Positions 25,818-34,628 of a stretch of 64,000 nt of DNA are shown one piece after another. How positions within the stretch are numbered: position 1 is the first letter of the stretch; every line of letters starts with the position of its first letter. A program made the translations under genes and the position numbers. Source of the DNA: Mucilaginibacter sp. SMC90 (lineage in GTDB: Bacteria > Bacteroidota > Bacteroidia > Sphingobacteriales > Sphingobacteriaceae); NCBI RefSeq assembly GCF_022811725.1, contig NZ_CP094527.1:7998001-8062000 (forward strand), given 5' to 3'. The notes under the pieces are model-generated. The model had not been told where the DNA came from. It was given only the letters and a program-made list of their open reading frames with translations, and searched no databases.

Positions 25818-26690
25818 TTATCCAAACAATTCACTGCTTAAATATCTGTCGCCGCGATCACAGCAAATAAACACGATCACGCCTTCTTCAAGCTCCTGAG
25901 CCAGTTTTATTGCTGCTGATAGCGCCCCGCCGCTGCTCATACCTGCAAAAACCCCTTCAACTTTGGCCATTTGGCGGGCCATTTGAGTAGCATCATCCTG
26001 CGAAATATCCATTACCCTGTCAACCCGTTTCGCGTCGAATATCTTTGGCAGATATTCTTCAGGCCACCTGCGGATGCCTGGAATTGAAGAACCCTCAACC
26101 GGTTGGCAACCCACTATCTGCACATCGGCATTTTGCTCTTTCAAATATCTTGAACAGCCCATGATGGTACCGGTGGTACCCATCGCACTCACAAAATGGG
26201 TGATCTTTCCTTCGGTGTCGCGCCAAATTTCGGGGCCGGTAGTTTTTACATGGGCCATGTAGTTATCCGGGTTGGCAAACTGGTTCAGCAGAAAATATTC
26301 GCCTGTGGCGGCCTTTTCTTCGGCATAATCGCGGCAATACTCTATTCCTTCCAGCAGGGTAACTTTTGCACCAAAAGCTTCCATGGTAAGCGTGCGCTCG
26401 CGGGTGGAATTGGAGGGCATTACCAACTCTATTTCCAGGTCAAACAGCCTTGCTATCATAGCCAATGCTATGCCGGTATTGCCGCTTGTTGCTTCAATAA
26501 GTTTGGTTCCGGGTTTGATGTCACCACGCTCAATTGAGCTCCTGATCATATTGAGCGAGGCACGGTCTTTCACGCTGCCACCGGGGTTATTTCCTTCCAG
26601 CTTGGCAAAGATCCTCACTTTGGGGTTGGGATTAAGCTTTTTTATTTCTACCATAGGCGTATTGCCTATCAGATCTATCAATGCAGCCAT
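25818..26690 (-). CDS. cysM: Cysteine synthase B
   Basis: This enzyme makes cysteine from O-acetylserine and sulfide or thiosulfate. The 290-residue protein is a fold-type II PLP enzyme: the PLP lysine is in GGSVKDRAS, the substrate loop is EATSGNTGIALAM and the phosphate-binding loop is AMGTTGTIMG. The length and the segment after VGCQPVEGSSIPGI point to the CysM class. cysE lies 25 bp upstream on the same strand, so the pair covers both steps from serine to cysteine. Confidence 0.94.
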   Translation of the reverse strand: MAALIDLIGNTPMVEIKKLNPNPKVRIFAKLEGNNPGGSVKDRASLNMIRSSIERGDIKPGTKLIEATSGNTGIALAMIARLFDLEIELVMPSNSTRERTLTMEAFGAKVTLLEGIEYCRDYAEEKAATGEYFLLNQFANPDNYMAHVKTTGPEIWRDTEGKITHFVSAMGTTGTIMGCSRYLKEQNADVQIVGCQPVEGSSIPGIRRWPEEYLPKIFDAKRVDRVMDISQDDATQMARQMAKVEGVFAGMSSGGALSAAIKLAQELEEGVIVFICCDRGDRYLSSELFG

Positions 26691-26715
26691 TATATATTTT
26701 TATTAGGTAAATGGT

Positions 26716-27546
26716 TTACTTCTTATGGCCAAACAATTTAATGCTTAGTCTTTTTAAGATACGGTGATTTGGGGTGTGATACACTCTTGAGTTTGGGGCC
26801 AGGCTCTTGGTTAGCCAAACGTTCCCCCCTACCACACTGTTATGCCCAATAATGGTATCGCCGCCCAAAATGGTAGCCCCGGAATAGATCACCACATTGT
26901 CCTCAACCGTTGGGTGGCGCTTGGTGTTGGCCATGCTTTTATCTACACTTAGTGCACCCAAAGTAACACCCTGGTATAGTTTTACATGCTTGCCTATTTT
27001 ACAGCTTTCGCCAATAACAATACCGGTACCATGATCTATATAGAAATACTCGTCTATTTTGGCAGCAGGATGAATGTCTATCCCTGTTTTAGAATGGGCA
27101 TATTCGGTAAGGATCCTGGGCAACAATGGAATATCGTCAATATAAAGGCTATGTGCTACCCGATAAAGCGAAATGGCATAAAATCCCGGATAGGTACGGA
27201 TAACCTCAAACTCGCTGCGCGCAGCCGGATCGCCATTGAAAATAGCCCGGATATCCGTATTCAGGATGCGAAACAGCTCGGGAAGTCCTTCAAAGAATTT
27301 CTTTGCCAGTTTTGAGGTATCGCAATTATGACAGGCTTTAGTGGCGTGCATAATTTCACAAAGCTCATTCTCAAGCCTGATAAATTCATCCTTCAACTCT
27401 TCTACAGAAGCAAACTGCTGCCCTGTTTGTTCGGGATACAGCAAATGGATAACCTTTAATGCCCATGCCGTTATTTCACGGTTTGAAGGCACAGCTTCCA
27501 GATTTTGCTGTTTAGCAAAAATATGTTGATAAAAATCCTGACTCAT
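26716..27546 (-). CDS. cysE: Serine O-acetyltransferase
   Basis: This enzyme acetylates serine to O-acetylserine, the precursor used by CysM. The 276-residue protein has an N-terminal helical region and a C-terminal left-handed beta-helix of hexapeptide repeats (IDIHPAAKIDEYFYIDHGTG, IGESCKIGKHVKLYQGVTLGA, and IGHNSVVGGNVWL). The catalytic His region IDHGTGIVIGE is clear. It is the upstream gene of the cysE-cysM pair. The N-terminal extension makes it closer to the longer EpsC-like forms seen in Bacteroidota. Confidence 0.93.
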   Translation of the reverse strand: MSQDFYQHIFAKQQNLEAVPSNREITAWALKVIHLLYPEQTGQQFASVEELKDEFIRLENELCEIMHATKACHNCDTSKLAKKFFEGLPELFRILNTDIRAIFNGDPAARSEFEVIRTYPGFYAISLYRVAHSLYIDDIPLLPRILTEYAHSKTGIDIHPAAKIDEYFYIDHGTGIVIGESCKIGKHVKLYQGVTLGALSVDKSMANTKRHPTVEDNVVIYSGATILGGDTIIGHNSVVGGNVWLTKSLAPNSRVYHTPNHRILKRLSIKLFGHKK

Positions 27547-27661
27547 GTTTTATAGAAGGCTGCTTTGGGAAAACAACCATTAACAGTACAAGTTTATGTA
27601 AAAGATTGTTGTTAATATGTAAAATGAGCCGGATAATTGATATTTGAGTGAATTTTAACCT

Positions 27662-28111
27662 ATGCAAACCATGAAAGATCAAATAATTGAAACAGTAGCA
27701 GCCCTCTTTGGCGGAGCAGATGAGCGGGACTGGGCCAAAGTTAAAAATTCGCTTGCCGAAAATATAGAGCTTGATTATAGCTCCATGACAGGCAGCCCGG
27801 CAAGCATTGTGGCCCGTGAAGGAATTATTACCGCATGGCGTGGCTTTTTACCGGGTTTCGACAAAACGCATCACCAACTGGCCGATTTTTATGTAATGCA
27901 AAACGGAACCATAGCACATGTACATTACTATGGCAAAGCCGATCATTTTATTGGCGAAGAACTGTGGACTGTGGAAGGCACTTATGATACCGAATTGATT
28001 GAAACAGATGGCAAATGGATCATTACCAAACATAAACTTAACCTCATTAAACAGGATGGCAATATGGATTTGCCTGCGCTGGCGGCAGCGAGGGTATCTA
28101 AACAAGGGTGA
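27662..28111 (+). CDS. SnoaL/NTF2-like protein
   Basis: This 149-residue protein has the cone-shaped NTF2-like fold: a helical start (IETVAALFGGADERDWAKV), an acidic centre (NIELDYSSMTG) and beta-strands ending TDGKWIITKHKLNLI. Members of this group range from polyketide cyclases to dehydratases and stress-linked binding proteins, so no function is assigned. ATGs at 27662 and 27671 are both possible. It has no obvious operon partners and is divergent from cysE. Confidence 0.8.
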   Translation: MQTMKDQIIETVAALFGGADERDWAKVKNSLAENIELDYSSMTGSPASIVAREGIITAWRGFLPGFDKTHHQLADFYVMQNGTIAHVHYYGKADHFIGEELWTVEGTYDTELIETDGKWIITKHKLNLIKQDGNMDLPALAAARVSKQG

Positions 28112-28149
28112 CAATAAATATATTGCCAGCGCAGCGGCAAGGATAGAGC

Positions 28150-28244
28150 GTTGGAGCGACGTGGTAATCTCGTAGCCATGCATAAATACTTGCAAATCCG
28201 CCCTGCATCCGACGAGATTGCCGCGCTATCACTCGCAACGACAT
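28150..28244. repeat. TGTCATTGCGAG palindromic repeat, copy 5 (degenerate)
   Basis: The right end is ACTCGCAACGACAT and the inner arms are GGTAATCTCGT and ACGAGATTGCC; the left terminal arm has decayed (GGAGCGACG). The centre reads CCGCCCTGCATCC in place of CTGTATAG. It lies just after the SnoaL-like gene. Confidence 0.65.
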
Positions 28245-28329
28245 GCTTTTATAATCATATAACTTTCCCTACGGAATCCAGCCTTACGAAGTTTTAAAAA
28301 CTTCGTAAGGCTGAATTCCAAGCCCGCTA

Positions 28330-29211
28330 TCACAAATCTGTCCCTAACCTTTTCCTCCGGCTTATCCCTGCTTGTAAAGCAACCGATATAATGATCACTA
28401 AAAGCCCCGCGTAAAAAGATAAATTAAGCTGCCTGGATTCATTGAACAAAACCATCGCCAGTAAAATACTGTAAATGGGCTCAAGGTTAAAAGTAAGGTT
28501 AACCGTAAATGCAGAGATCTTTTTTAAGGTTTCTGCAACCAGCACGTAAAGCCCAACGGTACAAAAAAGCGCCAAAAGCAAGAGATAAATCGTATCGGCG
28601 ACTCCCGGCATTATTGTTTGTGAAGGAAAAAAATGGAGATATACCGGTAAAACTACAATTAAGGCAATGCATCCAGCCAGCATTTGATACATGTTGATAA
28701 CGGTTGATTCGTATTTTTTAACTAACCGCTCATTAAAAATCGTATAAAGTGATGCCAGGAAAGATGATATCACCCCAAGGATGATCCCGGTACGGAATGA
28801 AGTATCGAAATGAAAGATCAACCCAATGCCGGCAAGGGTGAGTGTACTTAACAGCAATTCGGTTATATTAAATGGCTTTTTATTAATAAGTGGTGCCAGA
28901 AACGCTGTAAAAAAACTGGTGAGGCAATAACAAACTACCCCAACAGAAACATTAGAGTATTTAATACTGGCGTAAAAAAACACCCAGTGAAACGCTATCA
29001 ACAACCCAGCCTTACCCATTTCCCGGATGCTTGCCCACGAATAGTTAAATTGCGGCTTCCTGATCCAAACAATAATAGCCAGGAATAAAAAGGAGAACAG
29101 GGTACGGTAACAGGTAAGTAAGTATTCATTTAAAGAAATAAGCTTTCCGAATACGCCGGTAAAGCCTGCCAGTATAACTGCTACATGCAGCAGAATAAAT
29201 GTTTTTTTCAT
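28330..29211 (-). CDS. EamA/DMT-family transporter
   Basis: This 293-residue membrane protein has about ten hydrophobic helices in two EamA repeats (drug/metabolite transporter superfamily), with typical ends such as LNEYLLTCYRTLFSFLFLA in repeat one and NLTFNLEPIYSILLAMVLFNES in repeat two. Family members export amino acids, metabolites or drugs. The gene has an unusual 5' region: a good promoter at 29462-29491, a short open frame and a branched hairpin ending in a T-run before the ATG, which suggests regulated readthrough. The ligand and substrate are unknown. Confidence 0.9.
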   Translation of the reverse strand: MKKTFILLHVAVILAGFTGVFGKLISLNEYLLTCYRTLFSFLFLAIIVWIRKPQFNYSWASIREMGKAGLLIAFHWVFFYASIKYSNVSVGVVCYCLTSFFTAFLAPLINKKPFNITELLLSTLTLAGIGLIFHFDTSFRTGIILGVISSFLASLYTIFNERLVKKYESTVINMYQMLAGCIALIVVLPVYLHFFPSQTIMPGVADTIYLLLLALFCTVGLYVLVAETLKKISAFTVNLTFNLEPIYSILLAMVLFNESRQLNLSFYAGLLVIIISVALQAGISRRKRLGTDL

Positions 29212-29335
29212 TTTTTGCTAAGTAAGATGAACCGGACAAACACAAGGAAACATGCAATTGCCCGTATTGAATAAATTTGTTTTGAAAATGGTATTGAAAA
29301 AGGTTCAAAAACAGTTGCACAACAACTGGCTTTGA

Positions 29336-29449
29336 TTAGCAAAAAAGGAAGAGTGGCGGATCATTAAAAAAAGGCTCCGAGACAAGAAATGTCTGGATGA
29401 GAACTTTCAGGTTCTCTTCGGTGCCATATTTTATGTTTGTTGTGATCAT
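29336..29449 (-). CDS. Possible 37-residue leader peptide of the EamA gene
   Basis: An open frame starts with ATG at 29449, about 13 bp after the -7 box, and ends with TAA at 29336-29338. The whole hairpin-terminator structure lies inside it, and the T-run encodes part of a Phe-rich tail (EPFFNDPPLFLFC). If translated, the ribosome would melt the terminator and allow expression of the transporter gene. Five phenylalanines in the second half might allow codon-based sensing. It has no recognisable homology that I know of and could be a chance frame. Confidence 0.4.
   Translation of the reverse strand: MITTNIKYGTEENLKVLIQTFLVSEPFFNDPPLFLFC
29366..29425 (-). promoter_or_regulatory. Three-way-junction leader with terminator T-run, upstream of EamA gene
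   Basis: Read on the minus strand, an outer stem GGCACCG with CGGAGCC (one A-A mismatch) encloses two hairpins, GAGAAC-CTGAAA-GTTCTC and AGACA-TTTCT-TGTCT, and is followed directly by seven T. It lies about 35 bp after a consensus promoter and about 155 bp before the ATG of the transporter. This has the layout of a riboswitch or attenuator; it does not match any aptamer I recognise. Confidence 0.6.
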
Positions 29450-29461
29450 TTGATGATGAAC

Positions 29462-29491
29462 CAAAGATAGGAAAAAGTTTTATTGCGTCAA
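29462..29491 (-). promoter_or_regulatory. Promoter of the EamA leader
   Basis: On the minus strand TTG (29491-29489) is followed after 19 bp by TATCTTTG (29469-29462), a full match to the Bacteroidota -7 box. Confidence 0.7.
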
Positions 29492-29538
29492 TACATTGTG
29501 TTGAACAGACACAAAAATCAGATCATGTCGAAAAATTT

Positions 29539-29630
29539 ATGTCATTATAAGCGCAGCGGACCAACCGCACGGAAGCATATCCGCTCTGTATAGCATGCGA
29601 TTGCTTCGTCGTTCCTCCTCGCAATGACAT
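29539..29630. repeat. TGTCATTGCGAG palindromic repeat, copy 6
   Basis: The 92-bp unit runs from ATGTCATTATAAGCGCAGCG to TCCTCCTCGCAATGACAT. The left arm has drifted (TCATTATAAG). The centre CCGCTCTGTATAGCATGCGATTGC is almost identical to copy 4. Confidence 0.8.
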
Positions 29631-29641
29631 TTTTTGCCAAC

Positions 29642-29672
29642 AAAAAAGCCCCGGCTATCGCCGGAGCCCTAT
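29642..29672 (-). terminator. Intrinsic terminator of the glutathione peroxidase gene
   Basis: On the minus strand the stem GCTCCGGC pairs across a GATA-type loop with GCCGGGGC and is followed by six T. It lies 21 bp after the stop codon. Confidence 0.8.
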
Positions 29673-29692
29673 ACCTTCAAAAAGGCAAAGTC

Positions 29693-30208
29693 TTAATTTA
29701 AATACTTAGTAATATCCTCAGATAACGGCGTTGTTTGTGACCTGAAACGGTGGATCAGTTTACCGTTTTCATCAATCAGGAATTTCTCAAAGTTCCATTT
29801 GATGTCGCCGGTAAAATCAGGATTTGGAGCAGTTGTTAAGTATTGGAACAACGGATCGATATCCAAACCTAAAACGCTTACTTTACCGCTCATCGGGAAT
29901 TTTACATTGAAGTTCTCTTTGCAAAAGGTTTTGATATCCTGGTTGGTGCCCGGCTCCTGGCCGCCAAAGTTATTGGCAGGGAAACCAACTACAACCAGTT
30001 TGCCTTTGTATTGCTCAGATAATTTTTCCAAATCGGCGTATTGCTTGGTAAAGCCGCATTTTGAGGCTGTGTTTACGATCAATACCTTTTTGCCTTTGTA
30101 TTTAGCCAGGCTAAAATCTTTGCCATCAATAGTTTTCAGTTTAAAATCATATACTGAAGAAGGTGCTGTGGCAAATAATAAGGCGATGATGAGTGCCAGT
30201 GTTTTCAT
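29693..30208 (-). CDS. Glutathione peroxidase-family thiol peroxidase
   Basis: This 171-residue protein belongs to the GPx family, which reduces hydrogen peroxide and lipid peroxides. The peroxidatic residue is Cys51 in NTASKCGFT; the catalytic Gln and Trp lie in GFPANNFGGQEPG and IKWNFEKFLID. The N-terminus (MKTLALIIALLFATA) is a signal peptide, so this copy works outside the cytoplasm and probably uses thioredoxin-like reductants and not glutathione. It ends in its own terminator and is 42 bp downstream of ybeY. Confidence 0.92.
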   Translation of the reverse strand: MKTLALIIALLFATAPSSVYDFKLKTIDGKDFSLAKYKGKKVLIVNTASKCGFTKQYADLEKLSEQYKGKLVVVGFPANNFGGQEPGTNQDIKTFCKENFNVKFPMSGKVSVLGLDIDPLFQYLTTAPNPDFTGDIKWNFEKFLIDENGKLIHRFRSQTTPLSEDITKYLN

Positions 30209-30250
30209 GGTTTTTACAATTGATTTTTATAATCGAGTATAAAAGTAAGG

Positions 30251-30676
30251 CTAAAAATTTCTTTTAGCTAAGTACTCATCTTCTTTTTGTGTCATTTTTT
30301 GTTTTGTAACAACACTTTTATCTGTGTAACCCAAAAGGTGCAGGGCCCCGTGAATGATAACGCGATGCAGTTCATCAGTTTCGCCGGTTTTAAATTGGGC
30401 CCCGTTTTCACGGATGCGATCTATCGAAATAAAAATATCACCCACAATATCCCCTTCAACTTCCGAATTATCAAAAGTTACGATATCGGTAAAAGTATCA
30501 TGATCAAGATATTGCTGATTTATTTGCAGCAGGTATGCGTCTGAGCAAAAAATATAATTAAGCTCTTTCAGTTTAAAGCCTTCGGCAATTACCGTTTCTT
30601 TTATCCACTGTCTTAATTGTGCTTTTTGTTTCGGCTTAAAAGTAGTGTCTTCTTCAAAAAAATTAATAGCGGGCAT
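30251..30676 (-). CDS. ybeY: Endoribonuclease YbeY
   Basis: YbeY is a single-strand metallo-endoribonuclease for 16S rRNA 3' maturation and ribosome quality control. The 141-residue protein has the metal motif HGALHLLGYTDKS, two histidines as expected; where the common motif ends GYDH, this one has GYTDK, so the third ligand position is altered. As far as I recall Bacteroidota sequences often carry a D-K variant there. The ATG overlaps the stop of the upstream HATPase gene by 1 bp, a sign of cotranslation. Confidence 0.92.
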   Translation of the reverse strand: MPAINFFEEDTTFKPKQKAQLRQWIKETVIAEGFKLKELNYIFCSDAYLLQINQQYLDHDTFTDIVTFDNSEVEGDIVGDIFISIDRIRENGAQFKTGETDELHRVIIHGALHLLGYTDKSVVTKQKMTQKEDEYLAKRNF

Positions 30677-31098
30677 CAGATCTTAAAGTGAAGTTCAATT
30701 TCGTTACCCGATGCATTAAAGATGCACTGATCGGCCAGGTGTTTGATGATAAACACGCCTCTTCCGGTCAGGTTTTCGAGGTTTTCGGGAGCTGTAGGAT
30801 CAGCAAGGTTATTATAGTCAAAGCCAGGGCCTTCATCGGTAACAGTCCAAACAATGCGTTTGGACTCAACCTCGGCATTAACAATCACCTTTTTGCTTTC
30901 ATCCTGTTTGTTTCCGTGCACAATAGCATTAATAGCCGCTTCATTAAGGCAGGTCATCATATTTGCAAAAGTATCTTCTGCAATATGATATTTATCAGCA
31001 ATTTCTTCTATCAGCTGCTCAAGCAACGTTATGCTCTCCGGTTTTGACGGCAGCTGCAACGTGTATAGCTCGCTGGTTTGAACATTTGCCTCTTCCAT
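30676..31098 (-). CDS. Anti-sigma-like HATPase (RsbW type)
   Basis: This protein of about 140 residues has the GHKL ATPase fold: N-box LNEAAINAIVHGNK, G1 box DEGPGFDYNN, and G2 box LTGRGVFIIKHLADQ. It is like RsbW/SpoIIAB serine kinases that bind sigma or partner-switch proteins. No partner (anti-anti-sigma STAS protein or PP2C phosphatase) is seen nearby. Upstream TTG (31122) is possible, but the ATG at 31098 fits the 1-bp gap after the DUF4175 gene. It is coupled to ybeY by a 1-bp overlap and to the DUF4175 gene, so the three form one operon. Confidence 0.85.
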   Translation of the reverse strand: MEEANVQTSELYTLQLPSKPESITLLEQLIEEIADKYHIAEDTFANMMTCLNEAAINAIVHGNKQDESKKVIVNAEVESKRIVWTVTDEGPGFDYNNLADPTAPENLENLTGRGVFIIKHLADQCIFNASGNEIELHFKI

Positions 31099-31099
31099 A

Positions 31100-34000
31100 T
31101 TATTTGGCGTTAAGTTGATCAAAGTAAGATTTAATTTTTTGTTTATAATACAAATTAAGTGCCGGAGATACCGTTCTGATCTGCTCCGTCTGCTTTGCTT
31201 TTTGTTGCTGGTACCCTTGCAGTGCCTTTATGTATCCCGGCGGCAAATCCTTACCCGCATTGCTCTCTCGTTGCTGATCCTGATCTCGTTGCTGCTCGGC
31301 CTTTTCAGCCTCTAATAACCGGGTTTGTATTTGCTGCTGCCTTTTTAGCGCGTCATCTGTAATCTTCCTGTTTACGAGATCACGTTCCGTTTGTTCCATT
31401 TCTTTCGAAATTTTATCCAAATTGCCCAACCCTCCGGTACCGTCTTTGTTTTCATCCCTGTCAATTTGTTGCAAAGCCTGACGTATCATCTGCTGCTGAC
31501 GTGCCATTCTAGCAAACTGCTCGCTCATATTGCCATTACTGCCCTGTTGGCCCTTGCCCTGGTTGCCTTGCTGCTGCATCTGCTCGCGGGCCTTCTGCAT
31601 ATTTTGATTAAGCTGCTGCTGCATTTTAGCCAGTTGCGATATTGACTGTTGTTTGCCCTTGCCCCCTTTACCGCCCTTGTTCATCATTTTTTGCATTTGC
31701 TCAAGCGCCTCGCTTAACATCAGGGCCAGGTTATTCATGGATGTCATGGCATATTGCTGATTGCGGTTAGCTTCAAGCGTGCGCCTGTCGCCCAGAAATT
31801 CGAGGGCCTGGTCAATATGTTCGTTGATACTTGTAATCTCCTTATTTACTGTCGACTGGATCTGCGGCACCCTCCTGCTAATGGCGTACAGGCTGTCTTC
31901 GGCCGTTTTCAGGTTGTCTTTAATATCCTTTTGGCTTTGTGATAAAGTAACATATGATGGATCTGTAGGATTAGTGTTTTTAAGCGTTTGCATCAGCTTT
32001 TCCTGGTTAAACGAGCTGTTAACCAGGCTTTTTAACAGCTCTCTCAGCTGTTGGGCATCAACGGCATTTTCTTTTGATTCGCCCTCATCGCTATCCTTTT
32101 GCATTTTTGCGGCAAGTTCCTTCATTTGTTTTGCTGCCTGCTGCTGCGACTTTGAAGCCTTTGAATTATCCTTTTTTTGCAGGTCACCGGCGCTTTGATC
32201 CATCTGCTGCTCAATATCTTTAGTTTCTTTTTCGGGGTTTTGAAAGTCGGACTTGCGTTCGGCCTGATCGTTAGTCTTTTGTAATTCGTCAAAGCCTTTC
32301 TTTACATCCTGAAAATCCTGCTTCAATTTATCCTGCTGTTGCTGTAAGTTCTTTTGATCGCCCCCGGGTTGTTTGGTTTGTTCTGATAGTTTTTGCTGCT
32401 CATCGGCCAGCTTATTTAACTGATCGAGGTTTTGATTGAGCTTTTGTTCAAATTCCAGCTTTTTATAAAGCTCCAGCACACGGTCAAGTTCCTTTTTCAA
32501 CGATTTATTATCCATCTGCATTTTGGACAACTCATCGCGGGTGGCATCTTTTTGCTGCTCGTTTAACATTTGCTGCAGGTTTTGAAGCAGCTCTTTTGTT
32601 TTTTGATCAAGTACGTTATTAAACAGGTCTTCTATCTGTTTTTGCTTTGCCATGATCTCTTCCGTTTGCTGCTGATTTTCCTGGCGGTTGTACAAGTTCT
32701 TTTTATTATCTGCCTGGATATCTTTTACCAGATCTTCCAGGTCCTTACGTTTTTGCATCAGGTCTTCCACCTGTTTTTTCTCATCAAACGAAAGCGTGTT
32801 TTTGTTCAGCAGGTTTTGATTTAGCTTTTGAGCATCGCGTTCAACCTGTCCGGCCAATTTGATAGCCGATTGCATTTTTTCTTTTATAGCTTTTGATCCG
32901 GCATTTAACTGTTGGTTAATCTCATTGTTATCCGGGACATTTAGTGTATGTTTTGCTGTACGCGCTGTTTTATGTCCGGCCACTTCATCGTTATCGGCAA
33001 CCTCAAAAAAGTAGCTTACGCGGTTGCCGGGACTAATACCCATTTCCTTCAGGTTCCAGTAGTAAAAAAAATCGGCCTGCGTTTGGGCCAGATTGGCATT
33101 AACCTTTTTAGTAAAGTCCTTTTCTTTAGTAGTGCCCGTAGCTTCGATAGTGTAATGAAACGTGAGCGACGAAAATCCGTGATCGTCCTGGATCTTCCCG
33201 TTAAAATAAAATGCTTTCATGCTCACTGAGTCCGGTTTCTCCTCAACCATAATAGAAGGCGCTTCGTCGGCAATAACATTAATGCGATAAGCTGCAGAAT
33301 CGCTTTGACTTACCTGCGCATTAACCGGCAAAAGTTTATAAACAGCGCTTTTCATGATCCGCTCACGATGTTCAAACAGGTCGGCTCCGTTTTGTACCGC
33401 CGGATGGCTTTGCCCATTCATGTCAAACATGAGGGCACTGGCAAACTGGGTATGCAATTGCCAGTTTACTGTTGTACCTGCAGGTATGGTCAAATCGCCG
33501 GCGTTAAGCAGCTTTTCATTTTTTTTATGGAGATAGGCCGGATAATTCAGCTCCACATCAAAATGGAGCAGCGCCGGTTTCTGATTTACTTTAATTTCGT
33601 AAACTACCGAACTAAATCCATTACCGGACAATTTAAAGCGGGTGTTTTGCTGCAGGTTGCTGAATTGGTAGTGAAAACGGCTCGTGTTATCTTTATCAAG
33701 CTTAAATGTGTTCTCGCCTGTTTCAACATAAACATCGGCAGGCAGCTTATCCCCCTCAAGTTTCAGATCAAGCTTTAAATCATTCCCCTGAACAACCGAA
33801 AGCGTTTTATTTAACACAACAAACTTAAAAGGAGCTGCAGGTACAAAGTATTCGTTATGCCTGATGAGCCTTTTAGTGCTCTCGGTTAACACAGAGGGCG
33901 CGGCCAAAGCAATGATAATAATCACCCCCAGCGGACCAAGGGCCCATTTTAAATATTTAGTGTTCTCTTTAAGGTTGATAGCCGACGGAAAACTTACCGG

Positions 34001-34429
34001 CTTAAGTGCCTCTATCTTTTGATCGATACTGGCTTCGATAAGTGCGCGGTGGCTCTCATCTTCGGCAGCCAGCTTTTTAAGCTGCAGGGTATTGAGCAGT
34101 TTATCATGAACATCGTTAAAATGCCGGCCTATGATTTCGGCAGCTTCATCATGGGTAAGCGTTTTGCCCAATTTAAGCCAGGCCAGCAGCGATGGCAAAA
34201 CCAGCCAGCAAACCAGTATCGTGTTAAGCAGTATAAAAAAGTAAAAAAGAATGCTCCGGAGCAGGATGCTGAAATTACCAAAATATTCGCTCAGGGTAAT
34301 AACTACATAAGCAGTAAAAATACCGGCACCTAAAAATATTAATCCGCGCAAAAAATTATTGAAATAATACTTCCGGGTGAAAGTATTGATTTTGCCAAGC
34401 AAAAGTTCATAATTTTCTGTCGAGGCCAT
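31100..34429 (-). CDS. DUF4175-family large membrane protein
   Basis: This 1,109-residue protein matches the Bacteroidota DUF4175 family. Two hydrophobic segments lie near residues 24-46 and 54-78 and another near 158-178. A beta-rich extracytoplasmic part follows (about 200-500), then a very long Gln/Lys/Glu-rich coiled coil from about residue 520 (DAQKLNQNLLNKNT, QMQQQGNQGKGQQGSNG) up to the C-terminus. Function is unknown; large membrane-anchored coiled-coil proteins of this type may scaffold the envelope. The gene leads the operon with the HATPase and ybeY genes. Confidence 0.88.
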   Translation of the reverse strand: MASTENYELLLGKINTFTRKYYFNNFLRGLIFLGAGIFTAYVVITLSEYFGNFSILLRSILFYFFILLNTILVCWLVLPSLLAWLKLGKTLTHDEAAEIIGRHFNDVHDKLLNTLQLKKLAAEDESHRALIEASIDQKIEALKPVSFPSAINLKENTKYLKWALGPLGVIIIIALAAPSVLTESTKRLIRHNEYFVPAAPFKFVVLNKTLSVVQGNDLKLDLKLEGDKLPADVYVETGENTFKLDKDNTSRFHYQFSNLQQNTRFKLSGNGFSSVVYEIKVNQKPALLHFDVELNYPAYLHKKNEKLLNAGDLTIPAGTTVNWQLHTQFASALMFDMNGQSHPAVQNGADLFEHRERIMKSAVYKLLPVNAQVSQSDSAAYRINVIADEAPSIMVEEKPDSVSMKAFYFNGKIQDDHGFSSLTFHYTIEATGTTKEKDFTKKVNANLAQTQADFFYYWNLKEMGISPGNRVSYFFEVADNDEVAGHKTARTAKHTLNVPDNNEINQQLNAGSKAIKEKMQSAIKLAGQVERDAQKLNQNLLNKNTLSFDEKKQVEDLMQKRKDLEDLVKDIQADNKKNLYNRQENQQQTEEIMAKQKQIEDLFNNVLDQKTKELLQNLQQMLNEQQKDATRDELSKMQMDNKSLKKELDRVLELYKKLEFEQKLNQNLDQLNKLADEQQKLSEQTKQPGGDQKNLQQQQDKLKQDFQDVKKGFDELQKTNDQAERKSDFQNPEKETKDIEQQMDQSAGDLQKKDNSKASKSQQQAAKQMKELAAKMQKDSDEGESKENAVDAQQLRELLKSLVNSSFNQEKLMQTLKNTNPTDPSYVTLSQSQKDIKDNLKTAEDSLYAISRRVPQIQSTVNKEITSINEHIDQALEFLGDRRTLEANRNQQYAMTSMNNLALMLSEALEQMQKMMNKGGKGGKGKQQSISQLAKMQQQLNQNMQKAREQMQQQGNQGKGQQGSNGNMSEQFARMARQQQMIRQALQQIDRDENKDGTGGLGNLDKISKEMEQTERDLVNRKITDDALKRQQQIQTRLLEAEKAEQQRDQDQQRESNAGKDLPPGYIKALQGYQQQKAKQTEQIRTVSPALNLYYKQKIKSYFDQLNAK

Positions 34430-34628
34430 ATTGCAAGCGGAAAAACATTAAATACACAACCAATTGAACGCAGAAGCCGTGTATTATATATATAATGGTT
34501 GGTTTAAGTTAAAAATTAAAGCAATAATAATAAAATGTTAATCATTTTATGACAATAAAAAACGATTAGCCTGCTTTATAGAGCAATGTACTGTTTTAAC
34601 GTGATGATAAGAAAATTATGGTGCTGTG

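Noticed and set aside
29366..29425. Leader considered as a SAM, TPP or guanidine riboswitch
   Set aside because: None of the conserved aptamer core sequences is present, although the fold itself is retained as a finding.
17041..29630. Repeats considered as CRISPR arrays
   Set aside because: Copies are 80-117 bp palindromes spaced kilobases apart without spacer-repeat periodicity, and no cas gene is visible.
31761..32198. Plus-strand frame inside the DUF4175 gene
   Set aside because: It is a shadow of the coiled-coil repeats on the opposite strand.
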